The position numbers and the translations under genes are program-made. Positions 1-11,723 of a DNA stretch of 52,093 nt are shown piece by piece (positions within the stretch are counted from its first letter, which is position 1; the number at the start of each line of letters is the position of its first letter). The stretch is from contig WELA01010503.1 of assembly GCA_009602735.1 (NCBI GenBank), positions 70,788-122,880 of the forward strand. Reading direction: 5' to 3'. The DNA comes from Mesotaenium endlicherianum. Lineage: Eukaryota > Streptophyta > Zygnematophyceae > Zygnematales > Mesotaeniaceae. The notes below the pieces were generated by a model. It made no database searches. It had not been told where the DNA came from and saw only the letters and a program-made list of their open reading frames with translations.

Positions 1-454
1 GGGGGGGAGACAGAGTGGCTGGGGAGGAGGAGAGGGAGTGCCCGGGAGGAAGGCGGGGCCAATTGGGGCCAACCCAAGCCTCAGACAGGAGGAAGGAAAG
101 AGAACAGGCAAAAGGAGTGGGGCGCGAGTGGGGCAGGGGGGCGAGAAAAAGAGGGGGCAGGCGAGGAGGAGGCGCCACCTGGATCTGCGTCAGGAGCTCC
201 TGCCGCGTCCTCTCCAAGCGCGCCACCTGTTGCCTCAACCTCGCCCTCTCCAGCACCATGGCCTGCCACCTGTCCCCCATCCTCGCCAGCACATACTTCA
301 TCTCCAGCCCCTCGTCATCCCCCCGCGCTTCCAGCGCGTTTTTGACAGCTGCCCGGCCACGCCTCCGGCTTGCCTTCCCACCAATCCCGGTCAACCCCTC
401 CCCCTTCCCCTCCCCCTCCTCCCCCCATCCCCTCTTTGAAAATGACACGACGTA
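1..454 (-). CDS. Possible partial exon with coiled coil, open to window edge
   Basis: On the minus strand a frame is open from 454 (a TAA stop lies just upstream at 455-457) to the window start. The middle part (about 340 to 185) is rich in Glu, Arg, Leu and Gln in a heptad-like pattern, for example ALEARGDDEGLEMKY and LERARLRQQVARLERTRQ, which looks like a coiled coil. The flanks are Gly-rich upstream and Pro-rich downstream, so the true exon may be only the central part, with a possible donor after the codons for LLTQIQ near 190. No domain is recognised. It lies about 190 bases upstream of glycosyltransferase gene A on the opposite strand. It could be an exon of a gene extending left of the window or a chance open frame in GC-rich DNA. 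Confidence 0.33.
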
Positions 455-643
455 TTAGGCACTCATATTGTCACAGCAAATCTTTGAGCCAGACCATGCA
501 AACAGACACAAACTTGCTCCCCGCATGCTCTGGGGAGGCACGAGAGGCAATAGTCAACATCGGGGTGAGCTCCCAAGAAGTGGCCCGACCCGGCCTTAAA
601 TGGTTCTTCAAAAATGCGCAACCCGGAGTGTGGGCCTGTGCAG

Positions 644-3600
644 GTCTTTGGGAAGCTTGGGAGTGCGGGGGACGTCGTCCCCATGGTTCGCCTCCTGGCG
701 GCCGTGGAGGACCTGGAGTCGATCCACAGGTCCCAGTTCCACGGGTGGGGCGCCGCGTACATGAGCCCGCTCTACTTCAGCGGAGATATCCAGCTCGAGT
801 GCCACTTCCACCCCGCGCCCCCCCGGGGCGGCGGCAGCGGCGGCGGGGGAAGCCAGGGCGACCGCGACGCCGGCTCTAACGTCCTCACGGAGGAGGGGGA
901 AAGCGGGGCTCCCGCGTTCAAGTCGCCGGCCTTCTTTGAAAAAATGGGAAACAACTTCCACCAATTCTACGTCGTACTTCTCTGCCCTGCCCCCGTCCTG
1001 CCCCCGCACGGGGCCCCAGAGGGAGCAGCAGGGGAAGGGGACGGGAATGGCAAGAGCAGCTCGAATCACGAAGGCCGGGTTGGTGCTACTGATGCTGGTG
1101 GGCGCAAGTCTTGGAGAAGGTTGCTGGGGGGAGGTGGCGGGGGGCCAGGGGGGCGGGGGTCGGAGCAGGCAGAGGCGTCGGATGGCGTCGATCGCGTGCT
1201 CTACGAGGGCCGGTTTGAGGTGCAGCTGGCGGCGTCTCTGGAAGGCACGGACCTCCGCATGAGCCGCCTGCACCTCTGCCGCAGCGACCGCGCCTCCATC
1301 CCCAAGCCCTTTGAGGTCCTGCTCAACCAGGCCATATTTGAGGATGACGGGGGGACGAAAGGAAAGCAGCAGGGGGGGGTTGAGGACAACAACACTCTGG
1401 AGCCAGGGACAGGCACGTCTCAGAGCCACCTCCCGTCGTTCCAGGTGTCGGGCCACGGGGTGCTGGACACCTTGCACTACCTCCCGCGGACGAGGGGCGG
1501 CGCGACGCGCGTCCTGGTGGACCGGGAGGAGGTCCAGGTGGCGGCCAGCGAGGCGGCCCGGCTGGCCAGCTCAATGCCGCGAAGCCGAGTCGAGGTGGGG
1601 CGCGAGTTCCGCATGTCGCTCTGCGTGCGCCCCTTCTCCAACGCGCGCCCCTTCTCGCCCGAGACGGGCAAGCCGACGTTCTCGGACGCGCGCATCATGG
1701 AGTGGATCGACGCGCACCTCCTCGCCGGCTTCGACCACATCTACTTCTTCGACCGCGACCACGGCAAGCGGCAGCGCCTCCTGCTGCCGTACGTGCGCCG
1801 GGGCCAGCTGCTGCACCTGCCCTTCCCCGACTGGAGCGAGGTCGGCTACCGGCTCTCTTACAAAGAGAGCAGTGATCCCTACAATGTAAGTTCTTTATTT
1901 TGACTCTCGAGTACGCCCATGCAAGAAGGGTCAGGGTCAGTCCGGCCCTCTACGCGTCGGCCCCCCTTGCGTCCACGTGTCAGCTCCTCGTGTCAGCGGC
2001 TGGTTCAGTTGGTCGTACATGCCACCCGTTCGATCTCTGGCGTTCCAGGTGTGGGTGGATACTCTCCAGGCATTTTCCCTCCGCCCCACACCCCTCAAAA
2101 TGTTCTTTGCAAAATTTTAGTGTAACCTTACACCCAAGGTTTTAGTGTAAGCTTACCCCCCTCTTAGAAGTTACCAACACGAGCAAACACAAGCAAGCAC
2201 AAGCAAGGAAACGCCTGTTTGTTCTCTTGCACACCCTTCATCAGCAGGGGAGTCCGTGGCACACTGCCCCCCTTAAGGTTTATTGCTCTCTCTTCCTTCC
2301 AGGGTTCTCCCTTCCCAATGTTTTCGAGAACATGATTCGTCCACCAGCCACTCCCTCTCTGTATGAGTCAGTGTCATTTGCCATTATCTGGGTCACCCCA
2401 CACACTCAGAAGAGAGTCACTGACGTCTTGGAGAGCTCGAGATCCCTGAGAGCTGGCCCAAGCAGCTGCTTGCTCTGGACGGTCGCACATACACCAGCAC
2501 CTTGCCACCTGCACAGTCTCTGCTTGAGAGGAGTTTGTGTCTCTCCCGAGACTTCTTTGCCTGGACCGGGGTTGCGCTGATTGCGTTTGGTTTTGTGCTC
2601 CGTGTTTTTCTTTTCTGCTCCCTCAGTTCCCGATGATATACGAGCAGGTCCTGGTCTACGAGCTGTGCCCCATGCTGGGCCGCCGCTACGGCGACACCTG
2701 GCAGTTCGACTCCGACCTCGACGAGTTCACCCTGACGCCCCACCCCGAGAAAGGCTCGCTGAAGCACCAGCTCATGAGGGCCGTGGCCGCGGAGGAAGCC
2801 GCGCGCGGCAATCGCATCAAGATGCTCTCCATCAAGCGCTACAACTTTGCGGGCGTCACGGAGGCCACGCGCCTCATGCCTGTGCTCCAGTACAGCAAGC
2901 GGTGCAAGCACCCGCTCTATCAGAAGGACGGGTGGACTGGCCCGAAGGACAAGCTGGCGGTCAACCCCAGCATCAACATCCCCTTGTGAGTGGCCAGCTG
3001 TCGCCCCCCCCTCCCCTTCCCGCTATTGGTAAGTGTGTAAGAGAGAACTTAGCTCTTCCCTTACGTGCGCGTCGTAGTCGTTGCAAAGCTTGTGTTCTTA
3101 TGTGTACGTTTCGTGACAATTCAATATTTAGGTGATTGTCATATGTGTCTTTCTGCATCAGGCACCTTGTGCTCAGAACTCAAGCTTCACGTCCCTCTTT
3201 TATTTGCGTTGCTTCTATTTACGTACGTGTATTGGAAAACGGTTGATGTACTAAGTGACCTGGCATATAACACGAGGATCTTCTGCCTGAGGAAGTGTAG
3301 AATGCTTATATCCTCGCACTTGATGTCTGGCTCGAGAGGTTGGGAGAAGAAGGGTGGCTATTTGTGAAGAAGTATGACCTCAAGTTTATTAGGATCAAAA
3401 TGTGTAGAAACTTTGCTACCCACTTTTGGTTATTAAGACTTCTGCATAGAGTTCTAGGGAGGCATGTTCATTCTTCACTATTTTTCTGGTATTCAAGTGA
3501 TTGATCCCCAGTACTAGCTTTGTCATAATCCGAAATCAAGTACCCTTCATTTCTAAAAGTTAGCATTTGCAATGTTGTCCTGTTACTGACACGCGACCTT

Positions 3601-3937
3601 TGCTGACTTGCACATTTCAAATTACAGCGAAAACAATGTCCATCGATCTCTGGATTTGAATGACAAGTTCATGTTCATGATTTCCGGCGACATTGTCCGC
3701 ATTCATCACTACACTTCGACTGCTGTCGACTTTGAGAACGCAAAACTATGCGGGGAGACTCGTGAAGACGATGACACACTGATAGAGGACGATGTTGCAA
3801 CCCAGCTGACCTCGAGAGTGGCCAGCTGTAAACTACAGCGTTGCGATGCTCAGCGAAGCCCTATTCACTGTTTGCCTTTCTGTCTGGAACAGCCGGCGGT
3901 GGACATGAGGGCAAATATAGCATTAAATTATGTGTAG
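644..3937 (+). CDS. GT92-like (DUF23) glycosyltransferase, paralogue A, 5' exon not seen
   Basis: Three exons are supported: 644-1885, 2627-2985 and 3628-3937 (stop TAG). The first intron is phase 0 (AAT|GTAAGT to CCTCAG|TTC) and the second is phase 2 (CTT|GTGAGT to TTACAG|CG). Together they encode 636 residues. Catalytic-domain signatures are FSDARIMEWIDAHLLAGFDHIY (from about 1679) followed by a DxD-like stretch DSDLDEF (from about 2705), as in GT92/DUF23 enzymes, which transfer sugars in the Golgi. Exon 1 has a low-complexity Gly/Ser-rich insert. An acceptor (CTGTGCAG) at 636-643 implies an upstream exon. Paralogue B has there an exon with a membrane anchor, but none is visible upstream of A, so A is either longer than the window or has lost its anchor. 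The exon 2 length (359 nt) is identical in A and B. The acceptor substrate is unknown. Confidence 0.8.
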
Positions 3938-4580
3938 GTCCTTGCACTTCATGGACAATCGTCTTGTACAACTAATTTGGTGCTTAGGAGAAATCAACAA
4001 TTAACTTGGCAAATTTGTAGGCATTCACCAATTTATTATATTTACATAATCAACATAATATATCTTATGTGCGATGACGAGTGCAACACAGCCACATATT
4101 TGGTTTATTTGGTGGCAAGATGAGACAACCTGGACACAATGATCAAGCAACACAATGATTTTACAAGCTTCTTAGAACCTTCACTTAATGAAAATGGTTT
4201 CTCACATAGTGAACACACCATGCATGAGCTTTCGGAGGGGATATTACAAAATCATGGTTTTTAAGCACTAGTGTGGCAAAGTGGTAAAGTGTTTCATGAA
4301 ATATAGGGACAGAGAGGGCTTTCCCTTAAAAGGATATTCTTAATGTCTCCTCTCAAGTTTACAAATGTCACATTTGTTGAGTAAAGTGAAAAAGGATTCG
4401 CCTTTTGCATTGAAGTTCTAAAGCAAACAAACCTACTGTGAACCTTATCTTCCGTTGAACAATGAGCACCTATTCACGGAAAACGTACAGAAGAAACAAT
4501 ATAGATTTGGTATACATTAAGCATCACGTTTGGGTCAATGACGAGCTAATAAAAAACACTCCACTCGCTCGGGGGAGAAT
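3938..4580. other. Intergenic, 3' of gene A
   Basis: AT-rich sequence without a convincing coding frame, lying between gene A and the left copia LTR. It presumably contains the 3' UTR of A. Nothing else is recognised. Confidence 0.6.
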
Positions 4581-5015
4581 TGTTGAGACTCATCAATTTC
4601 TTGGTCCATGGCACACTCTCACTCACACGCTTTAACGAAGTCAGCTCAAATTAAATAATAACACAAACATACACAAAGTGCCCAACTCTTCATTAGACTG
4701 AGTTAGTTTTTTGAGTGTTACATTTCTGCTTTAAATAGCTCACTACACTTAACCCTGTATATTTCTAAAAGTGTTCACCCAAATATTTCAGAATCGTGCA
4801 CTTCATCTTCTTTGTCGTACAATCGCGACAACTCACTTTGTTTGACGTACATTAACGACCATCTGAAAACAACTAACCTACAAAACAAACAAACTAACGA
4901 CAACCTAAGAAAAAGATATGAACACTTTGGCGCGTGCCACATATCGACGCGAATAAGGACTACCCTAGACACCACAAAATAGAAAGGAGTGCTACGGTCG
5001 AGCTAATTTCCAACA
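4581..5015 (-). repeat. Copia 3' LTR
   Basis: Begins TGTTGAGACTC and ends TTCCAACA. It aligns along its whole length with 10208-10649, sharing for example CCATGGCACACTCTCACTCA and TGAGTTAGTTTTTTGAG. Confidence 0.9.
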
Positions 5016-5026
5016 CTCCCCTCAAC
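5016..5026 (-). other. Copia polypurine tract
   Basis: The minus strand reads GTTGAGGGGAG directly before the 3' LTR, the expected position and composition of a plus-strand priming site. Confidence 0.75.
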
Positions 5027-5287
5027 TTGTATTCTATTTGAAGCAAATGCTCTCAAACCAAACCTAGAAGCACACCACTGATGCTTTGTCCTAGGTACAG
5101 CCTTTGTCAAAGAATCAACAATCATTTTACCAATTCTCACATGATAAAACTCAACCTTACCATCTTGTACACACCCTCTACACTTGTGATAATGAATTCT
5201 TTATGTGCTTACTCCTACTATGCTCCACTTGATTCTTCCCCAAAGCAATGCACTCCTGGCTATCACTAAAGATAGTAGACCAAGCCT

Positions 5288-6681
5288 TTAAGTAGCCTTT
5301 TCAACCAAAGTGCTTCCCTCACTGCTTGTGACGCAGCACGTTGCCATATACACAGCCTCTATAGAAGACAACGCCACCCCTTCTTGTCTCTTGCTCTTCC
5401 ATGTCACAGCACCGTGCCCATTGGAAAGACATATACGTCGTTGACCTTCTAGTGTCAACATCACCGCCCCAATCTGAATCACAGTTGCCTTGAAGCTTCA
5501 CACTTTCGGTCTTTTCCAAGTGCACCACAAATCTGGTGTTCCATTAAGATACCTCAAAATCCTCTTAGCTGCTTCCCAAGGTGCTGGTCCTGAATTCTGC
5601 ATGTATTGGCTAATGGCACCTACTGCATTTGCTATATCAAGACGAGTGCACACCATGAGGTACATAATACTACCCACTAACTTCCTGTAATGCACCTGGG
5701 ACATCATCATGCACTCTTGTTCATTTTGTGCAAAGATGCCCGCTCTCAATTTGTGAATAGGACTAGGATTTAAAGGCAGACTCATGGGCTTAGAGTCTTG
5801 CATGTCAAACCTCTCTAACAGTGTCTGCAAATACGTTGGCTGTTTGGGCATGATCATCTTGTTGTCCCCATCTCTCTTAACTTGAATGCCCAAAATAAAC
5901 TCCACCTCCCCTAAGTCCTTCATATCATAGGTAGCTGACAAGAGATCTTTCACCGTGTGAATCTTACTCATACTCATTTCCACAAGTGAAAGATCATCCA
6001 CATATAATACCAACATAAATCTACTATCTCCCTCCCCTCTAACAGAGAGAGACTACAGCCTCCACCTTGAGTGAGACTATGATGCTGTAAATAGCTATCT
6101 ATCTTCTGGTTTCACATCCTTGGAGACTGCTTCAGCCCCTTTGAAGACTTCTTCAATGCAAACTTTTTTGGGGTACTTCTCATCCACAATCCCTCTTGCT
6201 GCTCCATATACACTTCTGCCTCTAACTCCCTATTAAAAATGCCGTTTTCACGTCCATCTGGTGAATCTCAAGATCCTCCAAAACTGAGCTAATAGTGGCT
6301 ATCTTAACTACAGGTGCAAATGCCTTATGATAATTCTCTCCCTCTGTCTGTGAGTAGCCCTTAGCAACAAATCTCACCTTGTATTTGTCTACTGTTCCAT
6401 TGGCTTTTCTCTTCACCCTGTAGACCCATGGGCCATTGCCCCCCCACTCCTTTCTTCCCTAGTGGTAAGTCTTCTAAGTCCCAAGTATGAATAGCCCTCA
6501 AAGATTTTATCTTCTCAATTGTGACTTTTTCCCACTTCTCAGCTGAGCCTAGTTCCATAGCTGTTGCATAGGTCTTGGGTTCACTAGCATCCAACATATG
6601 TGCCACCTCAAAATTATGTGCCTCATCCAAAGCTACGTCCTCAGCTAGTCTAATGAAGTCCTCAAACCTCTTTGTTGGCAC
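5288..6681 (-). pseudogene. Copia reverse transcriptase and RNase H, broken
   Basis: Open pieces at 6681-6361, 6416-6222, 6016-5498 and 5528-5288 together resemble copia RT and RNase H. The first two carry the palm start (VAKGYSQTEGENYHKAFAPV, LEIHQMDVKTAFL). The third has the catalytic LYVDD box followed by DMKDLGEVEFILGIQV and the HYRKLVGSIMYL connection region. The last is RNase H, with CDSDWGGDVDTRRSTT in one frame and GHGAVTWKSKRQEGVALSS in the next. Frameshifts and stops (for example about 6030-6220 and inside RNase H) make it non-functional. The YVDD catalytic box itself is intact. Confidence 0.88.
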
Positions 6682-6886
6682 ACGTACCCTCGAGCTCTCA
6701 CGTGGAGAGGATCGGAACCAATAGTAGATGCCTCTCCCCCTACATATGACAAAGCTCGTCTTACAACTCCCCCTTCAATTGTGGACTCCCCTCGTAGAGT
6801 AGGTTCTTGTTCTTCCTCGCTTCTCCCTCTTTGCTCTACCTCTACCCTTGCTGCAGGTTGATTGACTGAAGGTACTTGCTTTGTAA

Positions 6887-7463
6887 TGAAGCAGTATATT
6901 AGTAGATATATTAATCCAATTGATTCTAGTAGTTAATTCAATTCACTCTACTGAACTATAGTTAATATTCAAGATTAAGGACTTTTAATAACATTCAATA
7001 TAATGGACTTATAGTAATATTCAGTATAATGACTTTGCCGATAGCAGCAAGCTGAAGTCAACTTAAGTCAGCTTGCTGACACATCCTTTGACAGCTAGCT
7101 GACCACCTTAAGTGGTAATAGCGAACTGCCTACAATGCATTTAAGTGTGATCTAGACGATGGGCCAGATGACGCCTTATGACGTTTGGGGATGATGGGAG
7201 ATGGCTGAGGATTTGGTTAGCCGAGGTCCTACCAACGTGGTTAACTCCCGGGTAGGCGGCGCCATCGCACTTGTCGTTGAAAAGTAAACTCATTCCATAG
7301 CCATATGCTAGGTGTTGCCCTCGAGCTCGGCATTTGGAAACGAGGCCAACTCTCTGTACAGACTAATGAGAGAATATATGAATCCAAGGCTGCAAGCTGT
7401 TACACGAACAGGCTGCAAGCTGTTACTAACCTTGCTTATTTATGTATGAGTTTACTGATTTCA
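6887..7463 (-). repeat. Solo-LTR-like repeat R1, copy 1, inside the copia element
   Basis: Matches 35304-35874 over about 575 bases, including the near-identical core GGTCCTACCAACGTGGTTAA. On the minus strand it begins TGAAATCAG and ends TGCTTCA, so it has TG...CA ends like an LTR. It interrupts the copia linker between integrase and reverse transcriptase. It contains no coding frame. I could not see a clear target duplication, so the solo-LTR label is provisional. Confidence 0.6.
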
Positions 7464-7540
7464 TGATCAATGCTCGTTGCTTGCATTTGACTTGTGAGTA
7501 TTGCTTACGCTAGTTGTGGGGTCTTCTGTTGATTAACAAG

Positions 7541-8939
7541 TTAACAAGGAAATACCATAAAGATTACTTGTTGATATGAAGATGTTTTATTGATTGTTAA
7601 TTGCTTATTGGTAAGTCGATTCATTTCATGCTCCCTTAGTGATGTGATAGGTAGTGGTAACCGTTGAATCCTCTCTTCAATGTCGTCCTTTGATTCAAAC
7701 TTGCCGTACACTTGTGAGCTCGATGGATCCAAAATGCACTCATTGAACACATCATCTTTGCTTACAAATACCACACTTGTGTCTGACCTCAATAATTCGT
7801 ACCCCTTCTTGATAGTGTCGTAGCCCAAGAAAACACATACTTGCCTTTAGCTGCAGCTTGTGTTGCTTTTCCCTGGGGATGTGTGCTCACGTCTCTGTGA
7901 CAAACACTCTCAGGTGATCAATTAACCATAATTATGGGATACTCGCGTACTGGTCAGTGAGCTTTGTATAACACCACGTATTTTCAAAATACTCAAAATA
8001 CGTGTCCCGAGAGGTAAAATTGATATTTTGGCGGTTTGCAAATGATACAATGAGTCTTTTATTTTCACCACCTTCTGTTATAGCAAATTGAGTCCTTTAC
8101 CATGTGCGACTAATTGCGCTCAAAGTTCTAAGCAATTTGAAATTTATGGGCCTTGCCACTTTTTCCAAAAGGAAAACCGTAATACACATGTATTTCTATT
8201 TTTTACACGTATTTTGTAACTAGGCCTAAGGCAACAAACATCTTCTTGCCACTCCACAACTCCTCTGGAACTTCCCCATCAAGAGCACTTGAGGGCAACC
8301 GATCCTTCACAGCTTCCGTCCATAAACTAGGATAAAGACCAGCAGCAAATATCATCGACCTTGCCGAGTTCACCAATGTCCTATTCTATCTCTCTGCCAC
8401 TCCATTGTGCTGGGCTGAGTACGTCACGGTATGCTGATGCTTGATTTCTTGGTCCGCTAGAAAATTAATGAAAGGCCCATTGACATATTCTTTCCCCTTG
8501 TCTGTCCTTAGTGGCTTGATGCTCTTGCCGCACAGCTTTTGTACCATAGCCTTATACTCCTTGAACTTCTCAAATCTTGAACGCCTGATCCTTGGTTTTC
8601 TTGAAGTAGACTTCCGACTTCCCCGAGTAAGTCATTTGTGAATGTCACATAGTATGAATACAAGGTCTGCCTTGCCGATATCCTGGCTGGTCCCCAAACA
8701 TCTGAGTGTACCAGCTCTAGCACTTTTGTGGCTCTCGTAGCACCCTCCTTTGGAAATGCTATCCTTCTTTGCTTATCCATTTGACATTCTCCACAAAATC
8801 CAAGCGCTTGCCCATTGAGATCAGGTAACCCTCTCTCCTTCTCCTTGCTCATTTGCTTTAACCTCTGTTCACTAGGCAGAAACAAGCTTAGCTTGGCCCT
8901 GAACCTGATATAAACTCCCCCTATTGTAAAGCTTGACAT
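7541..8939 (-). pseudogene. Copia integrase region, broken
   Basis: From right to left on the minus strand: a GAG-pre-integrase and core piece (8939-8508, with LGFCGECQMDKQ and LELVHSDVWGPA), then sequence around 8400-8230 encoding a typical integrase end with PEELWSGKK, and then 7828-7541 starting with the FLGYDTIKKGY-like motif. The reading is split by a roughly 300-base insertion (about 7925-8225) between SGKKMF and DHLRVF, and by frameshifts. The D of HSDVWGP, the first catalytic aspartate of copia integrases, is present. The gene is non-functional. Confidence 0.8.
7925..8225. repeat. Unclassified ~300-bp insertion in copia integrase
   Basis: The integrase reading stops on the minus strand after the codons for SGKKMFV and resumes with DHLRVF about 300 bases later. 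The inserted AT-rich DNA has AAAATACGTGT-like words near both ends in inverted arrangement (ACACGTATTTTG near 8205, CCACGTATTTTC near 7974). It could be a small non-autonomous element. Exact ends and a target duplication are not resolved. Confidence 0.5.
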
Positions 8940-9279
8940 GTATAGCTGCTATTTCTCCTTTTCGTTGAGTATTTTACAATCTGTCCTTTCAAAGATCACC
9001 TTGATGCCTATAGACGTAGTCTTAGGCACCGTAAACAAGTTCTTAGTTTTCCACAAGCTGTGGTGTATGCAAGACATCCTGTTACGTGAAAAGGAACTCT
9101 TCCTTGCCAACCTGTGCTAGCAACTCCACCTTTCTTGTACCAACTCATACAGGATATTGCCATCTCCTACACAAATAGGAATGGGCTTACATGACTTCTA
9201 CTCGAGCAAGATATCCCTACGTGGCGTAGAGTGCTTGGATACCTTGGAGTCAATGTACCAAGCAGCTCTATTGTGCCCA

Positions 9280-10236
9280 TCACACACGCATGCCTTCTCG
9301 ATGGACATAGCATGAGCATTGTCCATCTTGGAGATTGAGGTGGCACCTTCTCTCTTCTGAGTGTAGTTCCTGGAAATGTGGCCCTTCTAGTTGCAACTGT
9401 AACATGTGATGTCCCAGCAGGTTCTTGCCATATATCCTGACTTGCCGCAATTGTTGCACGTCACTGGCTTGCCGCCTCCTTGAAGTCAATTGCCTCCTCG
9501 TCCTTCTTGAATATTGTAGCACTTCTCTCCTGACATATAAAACGCTTGCTCAGTATTAGTCATACTTTCTCCAACCTTCCTTTCATACTCCTTCTCTCTA
9601 TTGAGCAGAAGACTCAACCTTGCCTTTCTCAAAGTAGGTTGCTCAACAAGTAAGTTACCCATAACCTCCTTGGTCACATCGTACTCAGGCCTAAGTCCAA
9701 TAAGTAATTTCCTAGTCTGCTTACAGGCGGTCTTTGGAACACTTATAGCTGTCAACCCCTGACTCAGCAAGTTCATCCTTGTGAAATATGATGACACGCT
9801 CTCACCACTTTTCATTTTGAAACTTGAAATTTCCTCGGTAGAGTTTTGTTGACTATAGCGGTGCTCTCACTCACATGATCCTCTCTAATTGCGTCCCACA
9901 TCTCTTCACTAGTCTCAAAATTGAAAATGTTCACTAAGGTTCCCTCTCCAAACTCCTAACAATTAAGGAGTAGCACAAATTATCCCTCGTTTGCCATGCA
10001 TGGTGGACCTTGTTTCTCGTAGTCACTTGGGCAGCAGTGACTCCTTCTCCCACTACAAGTAAGGCGGGCATAGTTTCCTCTCCGGTGATAATAAGTATCA
10101 AGTTAAAACGCTTGAGCACCCCCTTAGCTCTCACGACCCACACCAAATATTGTGTCCCATTGAATGTTGGGATCTCCTTAGATCCTCCCCAACTAGCTCC
10201 GATACCATGTTGAAACTCATTGATGTCTTTGTCCAT
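9280..10236 (-). pseudogene. Copia gag, broken
   Basis: Pieces 10236-9934, 9815-9486 and 9522-9280 follow the usual copia gag order. The N-terminal part has IPTFNGTQYLVW, an F-x-G-x-x-Y-x-x-W motif typical of UBN2-type gag. The middle piece has VSSYFTRMNLLSQGL and LIGLRPEYD. Two zinc knuckles follow near 9465-9380: CNNCGKSGYMARTC (the usual His position is Tyr) and CYSCN, then an in-frame stop, then KGHISRNY, where the last Cys is replaced. Several stops and frameshifts disable the gene. Confidence 0.82.
10196..10207 (-). other. Copia primer-binding site (initiator tRNA-Met)
   Basis: The minus strand reads TGGTATCGGAGC directly after the 5' LTR. It differs by one base from the plant-type tRNA-Met site TGGTATCAGAGC. 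Confidence 0.8.
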
Positions 10237-10649
10237 GGCACACTCTCACTCACAGACTTTAACGAACTCAATCTCAAGATAAATAAGAACACAAACATAC
10301 ACAAAGAACCCAACTCTTCACTTTAGTGAGTTAGTTTTTTGAGCGTTACAATTTTGCATCAAATAGCTCACTAGGCTTAACCCTCAATGCTAGAAGCTTT
10401 TACCTGAAAATCCTAGGAATCGTGCACTTCATCTCCTTTGTTGTGTGACCGCAAAAACTCACCTTTTTGACATACACTAATGACCACTTGAATACGACTA
10501 ACCTACGAAACAAAAAAACTAACAACAAATCGAATAAAAAGATATCGACACCTTGTTGCAAGTCACGACATCACGAATCGACGCAAATACGGACTACTTA
10601 GACGCAAAAAAATAGAAAGGAGTGCCTACGGTCAAGCTAATTTTCAACA
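10208..10649 (-). repeat. Copia 5' LTR
   Basis: Begins TGTTGAAACTC and ends TTTCAACA. It pairs with 4581-5015. Confidence 0.9.
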
Positions 10650-11723
10650 AGAACACAGCAGCCGGCAACTAGATTCAAGACAAAAAAATCATCACATTGT
10701 CTTGCATACATTGTTGATGTGCACCTTGCGCATGAAGTATGCTACAAATTGATCCTCTGTGTCTACTCTTTACGACTAGCTTTGCTGTGAATTCATTCTT
10801 GGTTTTGGAAGCAAAATTTGTCCCAGAGCAAGGCTAATTTCTACAAACCCAAATTATATGTATCATGATTATAAATTGACTGCAAAATGGTCTTTTAATT
10901 TATTAGAAATGTCAAGATTTGAACTCAATCACTCCAAAACCCAACTCAGTGAGCAAATTCACAAAGTACAGAAGAATATGTCAAAAATAGGTGGGTCTAG
11001 ATAGTAACTTGAATGTCACTAAAGGCGACATGTGTTTTGTAATGTATGACATTTGTGATGTATCCCTTCAGTGTTCATTAGTTGCAATTCAGGTATATTT
11101 CATCAAATTTTGAGTAGATATAAGTGCCTCGCATACATTTTCAGTGAGAAAATTTTCAGGTCACTCTCACATGAAGGGAGTCCCTAAGATCTATCCGTGG
11201 GCTTTTAGTAATGGGCTGCTTGGTCTGACCTCCACATTCGTCACTTTAGAGTGTGCAGATCTGTGGTACGTGTTTGATTGGAGTATGGTTCTTTAGCGTA
11301 CTATTTTGCCTCTAGCTTTGTACCCAGGCTAACTTTCATTCAAACATTGAGTTAGTGCGCAATTACGTATGCATCAAGTCCAAGCTTTTGCAAAAAGAAT
11401 GCTAACTAAACAACTGAAGCGTGCACTGCTTAGATGAGCATCTACCTCTAGAGCTCCTAGCAGCATATGTGCAACAGTAGTAACCCTACCCGCATTGACT
11501 CAGTTTGTCGTAGAGTAGCGAAACGTGTGATATAAGTCATCCTCTGCAAAGTATGTCACGCCAATGTTAATGATTTTCCCAACATATTCATGTAGCAAAA
11601 ATGTCCAAGCTGGAGAATGATATTTTAAAGCTCTACGTGACTGCTCATTCGACCTTCCCAAGTCATCACTGAGCAAAAATTGGAACAGTAAATTCCCCAC
11701 GTCTCTAGTCGCCAAAAGAATGC
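10650..11723. other. Intergenic, 3' of gene B
   Basis: AT-rich sequence with no supported gene, between the copia element and the stop codon of glycosyltransferase B. It likely includes the 3' UTR of B. Confidence 0.55.

Larger units (their letters stand above)
4581..10649 (-). mobile_element. Ty1/copia LTR retrotransposon, complete but decayed
   Basis: The element runs on the minus strand: 5' LTR 10208-10649, primer site 10196-10207, gag, integrase, reverse transcriptase, RNase H, polypurine tract 5016-5026, 3' LTR 4581-5015. Integrase before reverse transcriptase is the copia order. The flanks AGAAT (4576-4580) and AGAAC (10650-10654) are a plausible 5-bp target duplication with one change. 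The LTRs differ at roughly one base in six and the genes carry many stops and frameshifts, so the insertion is old. It sits between the 3' ends of the glycosyltransferase paralogues A and B. Two later insertions interrupt it (about 6887-7463 and about 7925-8225). Confidence 0.9.

Noticed and set aside
608..1477. 289-codon open frame on the minus strand
   Set aside because: It is antisense to the GT92-like exon of gene A, which has conserved motifs and matching splice sites. GC-rich exons create long antisense frames.
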